37,111 nt of DNA from Kluyvera sichuanensis (GTDB lineage: Bacteria > Pseudomonadota > Gammaproteobacteria > Enterobacterales > Enterobacteriaceae): contig NZ_JABBJF010000040.1 in the NCBI RefSeq assembly GCF_014218705.1, forward strand, positions 1 through 37,111, read 5' to 3'. Position 1 is the first letter of the stretch. Each line of letters opens with the position of its first letter. Of this stretch, positions 1 through 7,521 are shown in pieces. The notes below the pieces were generated by a model. The model ran no database searches, was not told the origin of the DNA, and saw only the letters and a program-made list of their open reading frames with translations. A program made the translations under genes and the position numbers.

Positions 1-41
1 TGGGCGAAATGCGCCTGGTAAGCAGAGTTTTTGAAATGTAA
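1..41 (+). CDS. tnpA: IS26 transposase, C-terminal 12 residues (partial)
   Basis: The frame from base 3 reads GEMRLVSRVFEM and then stops at 39-41, which I recognise as the C-terminus of the IS26 (IS6 family) DDE transposase. The rest lies upstream of the window. Confidence 0.93.
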   Translation, partial: GEMRLVSRVFEM

Positions 42-93
42 GGCCTTTGAATAAGACAAAAGGCTGCCTCATCGCTAACTTTGCAACAGTGCC
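1..93 (+). mobile_element. IS26, right end (partial)
   Basis: The segment ends at 80-93 with TTTGCAACAGTGCC, the reverse complement of the IS26 terminal repeat GGCACTGTTGCAAA seen at 36969. The 52 bp between the transposase stop codon and the element end matches the known IS26 layout. Only the last 93 bp of the 820 bp element lie inside the window. It has the same orientation as the copy at the right edge. Confidence 0.97.
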
Positions 94-162
94 GGATTGA
101 ATATAACCGACGTGACTGTTACATTTAGGTGGCTAAACCCGTCAAGCCCTCAGGAGTGAATC
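94..162 (+). promoter_or_regulatory. mph(A) promoter and MphR operator region
   Basis: A -35-like TTGAAT (97-102) and a -10-like TACATT (120-125) are 17 bp apart. The stretch between them matches my memory of the MphR(A) operator used in macrolide biosensors. A Shine-Dalgarno AGGAG at 152-156 sits 6 nt before the mphA ATG. MphR is known to repress here and to release DNA when it binds erythromycin. The IS26 end stops immediately upstream at 93, leaving the operator whole, so induction should be preserved. Confidence 0.8.
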
Positions 163-1068
163 ATGACCGTAGTCACGACCGCCGATACCTCCCAACTGTA
201 CGCACTTGCAGCCCGACATGGGCTCAAGCTCCATGGCCCGCTGACTGTCAATGAGCTTGGGCTCGACTATAGGATCGTGATCGCCACCGTCGACGATGGA
301 CGTCGGTGGGTGCTGCGCATCCCGCGCCGAGCCGAGGTAAGCGCGAAGGTCGAACCAGAGGCGCGGGTGCTGGCAATGCTCAAGAATCGCCTGCCGTTCG
401 CGGTGCCGGACTGGCGCGTGGCCAACGCCGAGCTCGTTGCCTATCCCATGCTCGAAGACTCGACTGCGATGGTCATCCAGCCTGGTTCGTCCACGCCCGA
501 CTGGGTCGTGCCGCAGGACTCGGAGGTCTTCGCGGAGAGCTTCGCGACCGCGCTCGCCGCCCTGCATGCCGTCCCCATTTCCGCCGCCGTGGATGCGGGG
601 ATGCTCATCCGTACACCGACGCAGGCCCGTCAGAAGGTGGCCGACGACGTTGACCGCGTCCGACGCGAGTTCGTGGTGAACGACAAGCGCCTCCACCGGT
701 GGCAGCGCTGGCTCGACGACGATTCGTCGTGGCCAGATTTCTCCGTGGTGGTGCATGGCGATCTCTACGTGGGCCATGTGCTCATCGACAACACGGAGCG
801 CGTCAGCGGGATGATCGACTGGAGCGAGGCCCGCGTTGATGACCCTGCCATCGACATGGCCGCGCACCTTATGGTCTTTGGTGAAGAGGGGCTCGCGAAG
901 CTCCTCCTCACGTATGAAGCGGCCGGTGGCCGGGTGTGGCCGCGGCTCGCCCACCACATCGCGGAGCGCCTTGCGTTCGGGGCGGTCACCTACGCACTCT
1001 TCGCCCTCGACTCGGGTAACGAAGAGTACCTCGCTGCGGCGAAGGCGCAGCTCGCCGCAGCGGAATGA
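163..1068 (+). CDS. mph(A): Mph(A) macrolide 2'-phosphotransferase
   Basis: This cytoplasmic kinase inactivates 14- and 15-membered macrolides such as erythromycin and azithromycin by GTP-dependent phosphorylation of the desosamine 2'-OH. The 301-residue product is full length and I recognise it as Mph(A). It has the aminoglycoside-phosphotransferase fold: catalytic loop HGDLYVGHVL at 198-207 (catalytic Asp200) and metal-binding IDW at 218-220 (Asp219). The ATG is set by AGGAG 6 nt upstream. The stop overlaps the mrx start as ATGA, so the two are translationally coupled. It is the first gene of the mphA-mrx-mphR operon under MphR control. I see no truncation. Confidence 0.98.
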   Translation: MTVVTTADTSQLYALAARHGLKLHGPLTVNELGLDYRIVIATVDDGRRWVLRIPRRAEVSAKVEPEARVLAMLKNRLPFAVPDWRVANAELVAYPMLEDSTAMVIQPGSSTPDWVVPQDSEVFAESFATALAALHAVPISAAVDAGMLIRTPTQARQKVADDVDRVRREFVVNDKRLHRWQRWLDDDSSWPDFSVVVHGDLYVGHVLIDNTERVSGMIDWSEARVDDPAIDMAAHLMVFGEEGLAKLLLTYEAAGGRVWPRLAHHIAERLAFGAVTYALFALDSGNEEYLAAAKAQLAAAE

Positions 1069-2303
1069 GCGAACGTCGATATAGCCCGCTCGCGACGCTG
1101 TTCGCGGCGACCTTTCTCTTCCGGATCGGCAACGCGGTGGCGGCCCTCGCGCTTCCATGGTTCGTCCTGTCTCATACAAAGAGCGCGGCCTGGGCGGGCG
1201 CCACGGCCGCTAGCAGCGTCATCGCGACCATCATCGGCGCGTGGGTTGGTGGTGGCCTCGTCGATCGGTTCGGGCGCGCGCCCGTCGCATTGATCTCGGG
1301 TGTGGTGGGCGGCGTGGCCATGGCGAGCATCCCACTGCTCGATGCCGTTGGCGCCCTCTCGAACACTGGGCTGATCGCTTGCGTGGTGCTCGGTGCCGCG
1401 TTCGACGCACCCGGTATGGCCGCGCAGGACAGTGAGCTGCCCAAACTCGGCCACGTCGCCGGGCTCTCCGTTGAGCGCGTCTCGTCACTGAAAGCGGTGA
1501 TCGGGAACGTCGCGATTCTAGGTGGCCCGGCCCTTGGGGGGGCCGCAATCGGCCTGCTTGGCGCTGCGCCAACGCTCGGGCTGACGGCGTTCTGCTCCGT
1601 CCTTGCAGGTCTGCTCGGCGCGTGGGTGCTTCCCGCGCGTGCCGCTCGGACGATGACCACGACGGCGACTCTCTCCATGCGCGCCGGCGTCGCTTTTCTC
1701 TGGAGCGAACCCCTGCTGCGCCCTCTCTTTGGTATAGTGATGATCTTCGTGGGCATCGTTGGCGCCAACGGCAGCGTCATCATGCCTGCGCTGTTTGTAG
1801 ATGCAGGACGCCAAGTAGCAGAGCTCGGGCTGTTCTCCTCAATGATGGGGGCTGGTGGTCTCCTTGGCATTGCCATTCATGCGTCGGTCGGCGCCCGGAT
1901 ATCAGCGCAGAACTGGCTGGCGGTGGCATTTTGTGGCTCTGCGGTGGGCTCGCTTCTGCTTTCACAGTTGCCAGGCGTGCCGGTGCTGATGTTGTTGGGC
2001 GCGCTCGTGGGACTGCTGACCGGCTCAGTCTCTCCCATTCTCAACGCTGCCATCTACAACCGCACGCCGCCAGAACTTCTCGGCCGGGTACTCGGCACGG
2101 TCTCGGCGGTGATGCTGTCAGCCTCGCCCATGGTTATGCTTGCGGCCGGCGCGTTTGTCGACCTTGCTGGTCCGCTCCCTGGCCTCGTTGTATCGGCCGT
2201 GTTTGCGGGGCTCGTGGCTCTACTCTCGCTCCGTCTTCAATTTGCTACAATGGCGGCGGCAGCCACAGCCTCCGCCCCAACCCATACAGAAGGTGAACAC
2301 TGA
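1065..2303 (+). CDS. mrx: Mrx(A), MFS-type membrane protein of the macrolide resistance operon
   Basis: The 412-residue protein is highly hydrophobic, with about 12 predicted membrane segments and an MFS-like N-half signature (VDRFGRAP near residue 65). It would sit in the inner membrane. It is reported to be needed for full expression of Mph(A) resistance; its transport substrate is not established. The start overlaps the mphA stop (ATGA at 1065-1068) and its own stop overlaps the mphR start (TGATG), so all three genes are probably on one transcript. It appears complete. Confidence 0.95.
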   Translation: MSERRYSPLATLFAATFLFRIGNAVAALALPWFVLSHTKSAAWAGATAASSVIATIIGAWVGGGLVDRFGRAPVALISGVVGGVAMASIPLLDAVGALSNTGLIACVVLGAAFDAPGMAAQDSELPKLGHVAGLSVERVSSLKAVIGNVAILGGPALGGAAIGLLGAAPTLGLTAFCSVLAGLLGAWVLPARAARTMTTTATLSMRAGVAFLWSEPLLRPLFGIVMIFVGIVGANGSVIMPALFVDAGRQVAELGLFSSMMGAGGLLGIAIHASVGARISAQNWLAVAFCGSAVGSLLLSQLPGVPVLMLLGALVGLLTGSVSPILNAAIYNRTPPELLGRVLGTVSAVMLSASPMVMLAAGAFVDLAGPLPGLVVSAVFAGLVALLSLRLQFATMAAAATASAPTHTEGEH

Positions 2304-2887
2304 TGCCCCGCCCCAAGCTCAAGTCCGATGACGAGGTACTCGAGGCCGCCACCGTAGTGCTGAAGCGTTGCGGTCCCATAGAGTTCACGCTCAGCGGAGT
2401 AGCAAAGGAGGTGGGGCTCTCCCGCGCAGCGTTAATCCAGCGCTTCACCAACCGCGATACGCTGCTGGTGAGGATGATGGAGCGCGGCGTCGAGCAGGTG
2501 CGGCATTACCTGAATGCGATACCGATAGGCGCAGGGCCGCAAGGGCTCTGGGAATTTTTGCAGGTGCTCGTTCGGAGCATGAACACTCGCAACGACTTCT
2601 CGGTGAACTATCTCATCTCCTGGTACGAGCTCCAGGTGCCGGAGCTACGCACGCTTGCGATCCAGCGGAACCGCGCGGTGGTGGAGGGGATCCGCAAGCG
2701 ACTGCCCCCAGGTGCTCCTGCGGCAGCTGAGTTGCTCCTGCACTCGGTCATCGCTGGCGCGACGATGCAGTGGGCCGTCGATCCGGATGGTGAGCTAGCT
2801 GATCATGTGCTGGCTCAGATCGCTGCCATCCTGTGTTTAATGTTTCCCGAACACGACGATTTCCAACTCCTCCAGGCACATGCGTAA
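2303..2887 (+). CDS. mphR(A): MphR(A), TetR-family macrolide-sensing repressor
   Basis: This 194-residue TetR-family repressor has an N-terminal helix-turn-helix at about residues 28-48 (FTLSGVAKEVGLSRAAL, then FTNRDTLL). The C-terminal part binds macrolides in the characterised protein. Binding releases it from the operator upstream of mphA and opens the operon, so this is an autoregulated inducible system. The start codon shares one base with the mrx stop (TGATG). Length and sequence fit the known full-length protein. Confidence 0.97.
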   Translation: MPRPKLKSDDEVLEAATVVLKRCGPIEFTLSGVAKEVGLSRAALIQRFTNRDTLLVRMMERGVEQVRHYLNAIPIGAGPQGLWEFLQVLVRSMNTRNDFSVNYLISWYELQVPELRTLAIQRNRAVVEGIRKRLPPGAPAAAELLLHSVIAGATMQWAVDPDGELADHVLAQIAAILCLMFPEHDDFQLLQAHA

Positions 2888-2889
2888 AC

Positions 2890-3273
2890 GGAGGTGTGCA
2901 GAGTCCCTGCGGCAGGCGACGAACACGACCGTCGTCGATTAGTACCGGTACGGTCGGTGGTATCGAAGTCTTGATCACCACTCAGGTCTACGGCTTACAA
3001 ATGGTGACCATCCCGATACTTGCGTCAGAGCACCGGGCCGATTCTTTGACAGTGAATCACTCCCGTAAGGTTGTGCCGGTGTGGGTGTCCCGGGTCGAGA
3101 CGATACTCCGCCAATGCGCCCAGCAAACAACCTGGCCATCGCAGGTGGTGGGGAGCGGTGTGGCGGATGAGTTGGACAAGTTGGTGTAGCAGCACGAGCA
3201 CGGCGAGATAACATCGCAGGAGTTCGACATGCTCAAGAGACAGCTGATTGCGAATCGCGATGCAGATTCATAA
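2890..3273 (+). pseudogene. decayed SHOCT-domain gene downstream of mphR
   Basis: One frame stays readable through this stretch and ends in VADELDKLV, a TAG at 3187-3189, then QHEHGEITSQEFDMLKRQLI and a TAA at 3271-3273. The spacing L..L...G.IT..EF...K..L is the pattern of a SHOCT domain, a short C-terminal oligomerisation motif common in actinobacterial membrane-associated proteins. The in-frame TAG interrupts it. No convincing start or ribosome binding site is visible, and the upstream part (about 2890-3150) has no domain I recognise. It is probably a relic co-transferred with the mph operon. Confidence 0.4.
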
Positions 3274-3287
3274 CCCGATTGCGGGTT
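3272..3287 (+). terminator. short hairpin after the SHOCT relic
   Basis: AACCCG-ATTG-CGGGTT forms a perfect 6 bp stem with a 4 nt loop directly after the TAA of the relic. No T-run follows, so it may be a weak or actinobacterial-type terminator, or chance. Confidence 0.35.
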
Positions 3288-3325
3288 GGCTTCACTCCAC
3301 CATCACCGAGCAGACTAGCACGGCG

Positions 3326-4205
3326 GGCTCTGTTGCAAAGATTGGCGGCAGTCAGAGGTAGGCTGTCGCTCTGCGCCGATCAGGCGGCTGCTGCGAAATG
3401 GTGGTTGAGCATGCCCATGGCCTCCGTCAGCGCCGAGGGCCCAATGCCAAAAGCTCTCTCCACAAGGCGCACCTCGCCCCTGATGCCGGGCTGCAGGCAC
3501 CAGGGGCGAGCCTGTCCTTTGCGCAGGGCTCGCATGACTTCGAATCCCTTGATCGTGGCATAGGCCGTGGGGATCGATTTGAAACCGCGCACCGGCTTGA
3601 TCAGTATCTTGAGCTTTCCGTGATCGGCCTCGATCACGTTATTGAGATACTTCACCTGCCGGTGGGCCGTCTCCCGGTCCAGCTTTCCTTCGCGCTTCAA
3701 TTCGGTGATCGCTGCACCATAGCTCGGCGCTTTGTCGGTATTGAGCGTGGCAGGCTTTTCCCAGTGCTTCAGGCCTCGCAGGGCCTTGCCCAGGAACCGC
3801 TTCGCTGCCTTGGCGCTGCGGGTCGGCGACAGGTAGAAATCGATCGTGTCGCCCCGCTTGTCGACTGCCCGGTACAGGTAGGTCCACTTGCCCCGCACCT
3901 TGACGTAGGTTTCATCCAGGCGCCAGCTCGGATCAAAGCCACGCCGCCAGAACCAGCGCAGCCGCTTCTCCATCTCCGGGGCGTAGCACTGGACCCAGCG
4001 ATAGATCGTCGTATGGTCGACCGAAATGCCGCGTTCCGCCAGCATTTCCTCAAGGTCGCGATAGCTGATCGGATAGCGACAATACCAGCGCACCGCCCAC
4101 AGGATCACATCACCCTGGAAATGGCGCCACTTGAAATCCGTCATCGTTCCGTCCGTCCAATCTCCGCCAAGCATGCTCAAGCTTCACGATTTTTGCAACA
4201 GAGCC
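3326..4205 (-). mobile_element. IS6100, complete (880 bp)
   Basis: The ends GGCTCTGTTGCAAAG (from 3326) and TTTTTGCAACAGAGCC (to 4205) are terminal inverted repeats of the IS6 family. The 880 bp length equals that of IS6100. Flanking 8 bp sequences (AGCACGGC and CACACGAG) do not match, so there is no target duplication, as expected where IS6100 has reshaped its surroundings by replicative deletion. On its right it abuts exactly a 123 bp class 1 integron end. Confidence 0.97.
3380..4174 (-). CDS. tnpA: IS6100 transposase (IS6 family DDE)
   Basis: The product is the IS6100 transposase, which moves the element by replicative cointegration. DDE residues are visible in LDETYVK, LNTDKAPSY and VIEADHGKLK. 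The start is ambiguous: an upstream Met at 4180 gives 266 residues, the Met used here gives 264, and MTDFKWRHFQG further in gives 254. All three are in frame, and the conserved domain begins at the last. The protein is otherwise complete, reaching the usual LNHHFAAAA tail. Confidence 0.95.
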   Translation of the reverse strand: MLGGDWTDGTMTDFKWRHFQGDVILWAVRWYCRYPISYRDLEEMLAERGISVDHTTIYRWVQCYAPEMEKRLRWFWRRGFDPSWRLDETYVKVRGKWTYLYRAVDKRGDTIDFYLSPTRSAKAAKRFLGKALRGLKHWEKPATLNTDKAPSYGAAITELKREGKLDRETAHRQVKYLNNVIEADHGKLKILIKPVRGFKSIPTAYATIKGFEVMRALRKGQARPWCLQPGIRGEVRLVERAFGIGPSALTEAMGMLNHHFAAAA

Positions 4206-4328
4206 CACACGAGTATTGAGCATAGTCGAGATTGGTGCAGATCACTTCTGATATTGAACTGTCAGGAGCTGGCTGCACAACAGCCATTACGCCCAATCAA
4301 CTGGTGCAGTCGTCTTCTGAAAATGACA
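4206..4328 (-). repeat. 123 bp IRt end of a class 1 integron (Tn402 type)
   Basis: Read on the minus strand from 4328 the sequence starts TGTCATTTTCAGAAGACGAC, the terminal inverted repeat of Tn402-type class 1 integrons (IRt). The segment from the IS6100 edge at 4206 to this end is exactly 123 bp, the length of the IRt fragment known beside IS6100 in In4-type integrons. No intI1, gene cassettes, qacEdelta1 or sul1 remain, so this is the only integron scar. Confidence 0.9.
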
Positions 4329-4370
4329 ATCCAGTTAGGGTATAGCTCAACCTGACATAGAAGCAAAAAC

Positions 4371-4676
4371 TCAACCACCTTCTACCAACTCTCCGAACAG
4401 CTCCTTGACCTTTGTTTTCGCATCAGCAAGTGCAGTTCTGCCTTGTTCAGTGATGTCATAAACACGCCGTTCACGTCGCCCGGTGCGTTCGTGGCGTGAG
4501 GTCAGATAGCCTTTTTTTTCCAGGCCGTGCAGCATCGGGTACACGGTGCCAGCGCTCATCTCGTAGCCGTGTCGGCGTAGCTCTTCGATGATCCCCAGCC
4601 CAAAGACAGGTTCCTCGGCTGCATGGTGAAGGATGTGCAGGCGGATCAAACCGCCGTAGAGGTCTTTGTCAGTCAT
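4371..4676 (-). CDS. padR: PadR-family transcriptional regulator
   Basis: This 101-residue winged-helix protein has the PadR pattern: a helix-turn-helix in GLGIIEELRRHGYEMSAGTVYP, then the wing region LEKKGYLTSRHERTGRRERRVY and a short C-terminal helix. It lies 10 bp downstream of chrA on the same strand and should be on the same transcript. This chrA-padR pair is often seen beside mph(A) and IS6100 on enterobacterial resistance plasmids. Its ligand is unknown; a role in chrA control is inferred from linkage. It looks complete. Confidence 0.85.
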   Translation of the reverse strand: MTDKDLYGGLIRLHILHHAAEEPVFGLGIIEELRRHGYEMSAGTVYPMLHGLEKKGYLTSRHERTGRRERRVYDITEQGRTALADAKTKVKELFGELVEGG

Positions 4677-4686
4677 TTTTTGTGCC

Positions 4687-5892
4687 TCACAGAGCGACGC
4701 TCAACAGCCACCCAGCTGCACCGCTACCGAGGACAACCAGCCACGGCGGGAGCTTCCAGAACATAAGTGCGACAAGGGCAACTAATGCCAAGCCGAAGTC
4801 TTGCGGCTGAAAGATGGCGCTAGTCCATACAGGCTGATACAGCGCGGCCAGCAGCAAGCCGACTACAGCGGCATTGATCCCGGCCAGCGCAGCTTGGATG
4901 CCTGTATTGCGGCGCAAACGCTCCCAAAATGGCATTGATCCGACGACCAGCAAGAACGAGGGCGCGAAGATAGCCAGCAGACACACAATGCCGCCGATCC
5001 AGCCCGACGGGGCGGTGTTCATCGAGGCACCAAGAAACGCGGCGAACGTGAACAAAGGGCCGGGCACCGCTTGAGCTGCCCCGTACCCCGCGAGAAAGGA
5101 TTCATTGTTGACCCAGCCGGAGGGCACCACTTCGGCTTGCAGTAATGGCAGCACAACGTGACCACCGCCGAACACCAGTGATCCGACACGATAGAAGGAA
5201 TCCACCATTGCCATGGTTTGACTTGGCATCAGTTCGGCCAACACCGGCAGGCCAATCAGCAAGACAAAGAACAGCGAGAGCCAAAGCACGCCGGCCCGGT
5301 GACTGACCGTGATAGGTAGGGGGTCATGCTCAACAACTTTCGCTGGCTTGAACAATAACCGGCCTGCGATGCCTGCGATAGCAATCACGCCAACCTGTCC
5401 CCACGCGGACGGCACAAGTAAAACGACGCAGGTAGCAATTGCCATGATGGTGACTCGCAGCCCATCCGTGCATAGGTTACGCGCCATGCCCCATACTGCT
5501 TGAGCGACCACGGCCACAGCCACCACTTTTAAGCCATGCAACGCGCCCTGCGAGACGTAATCGCCATAGCTGGAGATGCCGAGCGCAAAAAGGATCAAGG
5601 CTATGGCAGACGGCAGCGTGAAGCCAGCCCAAGCAGCCAGCGCCCCGCTGTATCCAGCCCGAGACAGTCCTACCGCTATGCCGACCTGGCTGCTTGCAGG
5701 CCCTGGCAAGAACTGACAAAGCGCGACCAAGTCAGCATAGCTCCGTTCGGAGAGCCAGCGCCGCCGTGTGACAAATTCGGCGCGGAAGTAGCCCAAGTGC
5801 GCAATGGGGCCGCCAAAAGATGTCAATCCAAGCCGCAGAAAAATAAGAAAGACCGACCATGGTCTGCTGTCATCGGTAGGGTTATTCGTCAT
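4687..5892 (-). CDS. chrA: ChrA chromate efflux transporter
   Basis: This inner-membrane transporter of the CHR family exports chromate. The 401 residues contain the two homologous halves typical of long-chain ChrA proteins: residues about 12-190, opening with FLRLGLTSFGGPIAHLGYF and including the FLPGPASSQ motif, and about 215-400, including FGGGHVVLPLL and GYGAAQAVPGPLFTFAAF. A likely ribosome binding site AAGGCG precedes the ATG. The gene is intact and the first of a chrA-padR pair. It sits between an integron end and a Tn21-type terminal repeat, so it was probably carried by a Tn21-like transposon. Confidence 0.93.
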   Translation of the reverse strand: MTNNPTDDSRPWSVFLIFLRLGLTSFGGPIAHLGYFRAEFVTRRRWLSERSYADLVALCQFLPGPASSQVGIAVGLSRAGYSGALAAWAGFTLPSAIALILFALGISSYGDYVSQGALHGLKVVAVAVVAQAVWGMARNLCTDGLRVTIMAIATCVVLLVPSAWGQVGVIAIAGIAGRLLFKPAKVVEHDPLPITVSHRAGVLWLSLFFVLLIGLPVLAELMPSQTMAMVDSFYRVGSLVFGGGHVVLPLLQAEVVPSGWVNNESFLAGYGAAQAVPGPLFTFAAFLGASMNTAPSGWIGGIVCLLAIFAPSFLLVVGSMPFWERLRRNTGIQAALAGINAAVVGLLLAALYQPVWTSAIFQPQDFGLALVALVALMFWKLPPWLVVLGSGAAGWLLSVAL

Positions 5893-5934
5893 ACTTTCGC
5901 CTTCATGATCTGCAACGAGTTGATCAATAATAAG

Positions 5935-5959
5935 CGAAATTCGATAACGAAATTCGATA
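5935..5959. promoter_or_regulatory. two 12 bp direct repeats upstream of chrA, possible operator
   Basis: CGAAATTCGATA occurs at 5935-5946 and again at 5948-5959. Each copy holds the near-palindrome CGAA-A-TTCG. They lie 43-67 bp upstream of the chrA start, where the promoter should be. Two tandem dyads one base apart suggest a regulator site, perhaps for the linked PadR protein. This is inference from position and symmetry. Confidence 0.5.
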
Positions 5960-6036
5960 TAAATCTAGAAAAAAATACCTCTATGTGTACTACGCAGTTT
6001 TAGCTGTGGCTTTCACAGGAGCACGCTTACTTACGG

Positions 6037-6052
6037 CTTAGCGTGCTTTATT
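6037..6052 (-). repeat. Tn21-type 38 bp inverted repeat, inner 16 bp (split)
   Basis: CTTAGCGTGCTTTATT is the inner end of a Tn21-subfamily terminal repeat. Joined to 7380-7401 after removal of the IS it gives a full 38 bp repeat. The transposon body lies to the left, on the chrA side. Confidence 0.85.
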
Positions 6053-7379
6053 TAATGAGATGGTCACTCCCTCCTTCCCAGTACTATGCTGAGGACAGGC
6101 TTTCATTCGGAGAACCATCATGGAAAACATTGCGCTTATTGGTATCGATCTGGGTAAGAACTCTTTCCATATTCATTGTCAGGATCATCGTGGGAAGGCC
6201 GTTTACCGTAAAAAATTCACCCGACCAAAGCTAATCGAATTTCTGGCGACATGCCCGGCAACAACCATCGCGATGGAAGCCTGTGGCGGTTCTCACTTTA
6301 TGGCACGCAAGCTGGAAGAGTTAGGGCATTTTCCAAAGCTGATATCACCGCAATTTGTCCGCCCATTCGTTAAAAGCAACAAAAATGACTTCGTTGATGC
6401 TGAAGCTATCTGTGAAGCAGCATCACGTCCATCTATGCGTTTCGTGCAGCCCAGAACCGAATCTCAGCAGGCAATGCGAGCTCTGCATCGTGTCCGTGAA
6501 TCCCTGGTTCAGGATAAGGTGAAAACAACTAATCAGATGCATGCTTTTCTGCTGGAATTTGGTATCAGCGTTCCGCGAGGTGCTGCCGTTATTAGTCGAC
6601 TGAGTACCCTTCTTGAGGACAGTAGTTTGCCTCTTTATCTCAGCCAGTTACTGCTGAAATTACAACAGCATTATCACTATCTTGTTGAGCAGATTAAAGA
6701 TCTGGAATCTCAGTTGAAACGAAAGTTGGACGAAGATGAGGTTGGACAGCGCTTGCTGAGTATTCCCTGCGTTGGAACGCTGACTGCCAGTACTATTTCA
6801 ACTGAGATTGGCGACGGGAAGCAGTACGCCAGCAGCCGTGACTTTGCGGCGGCAACAGGGCTGGTACCCCGACAGTACAGCACGGGAGGTCGGACGACAT
6901 TGTTAGGGATTAGCAAGCGGGGCAACAAAAAGATCCGAACTTTGTTGGTTCAGTGTGCCAGGGTATTCATACAAAAACTGGAACACCAGTCTGGCAAGTT
7001 GGCCGACTGGGTCAGGGAGTTGTTGTGTCGGAAAAGCAACTTTGTCGTCACCTGTGCTCTGGCAAACAAGCTGGCCAGAATAGCCTGGGCACTGACGGCG
7101 CGACAGCAAACTTACGAAGCATAAAGGCAGAAATACACCAGTTTAAACAATCATTCATCTGGTTTTGCGAATACTGATATTGATGATACTAACGGCCCAC
7201 CGGCCTGTTGAGGAACCTGTAAAACGGAAAGGCTCATTGAAGCCGTATATTTTCTGGAGGTTCATCAGGCGCGGAACTCATCGAGGCGCGGGAATAAAAT
7301 CCCATTCAGACGCCGGATAGATTCAAGCAAGCCAACTTGTCGTCAAAATCGGTGTTGCAAAAACGGGAGTGACCATAGA
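6053..7379 (+). mobile_element. IS110-family element of the IS4321/IS5075 group, complete (1327 bp)
   Basis: The element starts TAATGAG followed by the subterminal repeat ATGGTCACTCCC (6060-6071) and ends with GGGAGTGACCAT (7365-7376) followed by AGA. This asymmetric layout, with 7 bp and 3 bp outside a 12 bp repeat, and the 1327 bp length are those of IS4321/IS5075. These elements are known to insert specifically into the 38 bp terminal repeats of Tn21-family transposons, which is exactly the position here. Confidence 0.93.
6120..7124 (+). CDS. tnp: IS110-family transposase (IS4321/IS5075 group)
   Basis: The 334-residue product is a DEDD transposase of the IS110 family. The N-terminal RuvC-like catalytic domain shows IGIDLGKNSFHIH (Asp10), MEACGGSHF and KNDFVDAEAICEA. 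The C-terminal Tnp20 domain shows SIPCVGTLTASTI and the serine region GLVPRQYSTGGR. It is full length. IS110 transposases are now known to work with a bridge RNA from the element's own non-coding ends, which fits the strict target choice seen here. I cannot tell IS4321 from IS5075 by eye. Confidence 0.93.
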   Translation: MENIALIGIDLGKNSFHIHCQDHRGKAVYRKKFTRPKLIEFLATCPATTIAMEACGGSHFMARKLEELGHFPKLISPQFVRPFVKSNKNDFVDAEAICEAASRPSMRFVQPRTESQQAMRALHRVRESLVQDKVKTTNQMHAFLLEFGISVPRGAAVISRLSTLLEDSSLPLYLSQLLLKLQQHYHYLVEQIKDLESQLKRKLDEDEVGQRLLSIPCVGTLTASTISTEIGDGKQYASSRDFAAATGLVPRQYSTGGRTTLLGISKRGNKKIRTLLVQCARVFIQKLEHQSGKLADWVRELLCRKSNFVVTCALANKLARIAWALTARQQTYEA

Positions 7380-7401
7380 TTCCGTTTTCTGAGGCGACTC
7401 C
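7380..7401 (-). repeat. Tn21-type 38 bp inverted repeat, outer 22 bp (split)
   Basis: Read on the minus strand from 7401 the sequence is GGAGTCGCCTCAGAAAACGG, the outer end of a Tn21-subfamily repeat. The other 16 bp are at 6037-6052. The outer tip faces right, towards the resolvase. Confidence 0.85.
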
Positions 7402-7440
7402 AACGTCAGAAAAGACCGTGCGGTCGACTTTTGATATTTC

Positions 7441-7465
7441 GTGCTGTCGCCTTCTGAAAGTGACA
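7441..7465 (-). repeat. Tn402/Tn5053-like terminal inverted repeat
   Basis: On the minus strand from 7465 the sequence begins TGTCACTTTCAGAAGGCGAC. It matches the 25 bp class 1 integron/Tn402 end (present at 4328) at 22 of 25 positions. The tip faces right and lies 57 bp from a res-like dyad. A second, more degenerate copy of this end type within the window is unexpected; see findings. Confidence 0.55.
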
Positions 7466-7470
7466 CCAAG

Positions 7471-7494
7471 GCCCCGCAACGCGGGGCTTTTTTT
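7471..7494 (+). terminator. Rho-independent terminator
   Basis: GCCCCGC-AAC-GCGGGGC is a perfect 7 bp stem with a 3 nt loop followed by seven T residues (7488-7494). It would stop transcription coming from the left before the resolvase gene. Confidence 0.85.
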
Positions 7495-7521
7495 GTCTCA
7501 AAACGCTTTCTCAAAAAAACT

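Noticed and set aside
142..1179. A 345-codon minus-strand open frame across mph(A)
   Set aside because: It is antisense to a known gene in GC-rich DNA, with no ribosome site and a composition rich in Arg, His and Gly typical of a shadow frame.
4206..5892. Possible class 1 integron with cassettes near chrA
   Set aside because: Only the IRt end is present. No integrase, attI, attC sites, qacEdelta1 or sul1 could be found, and chrA-padR are not cassette-like.
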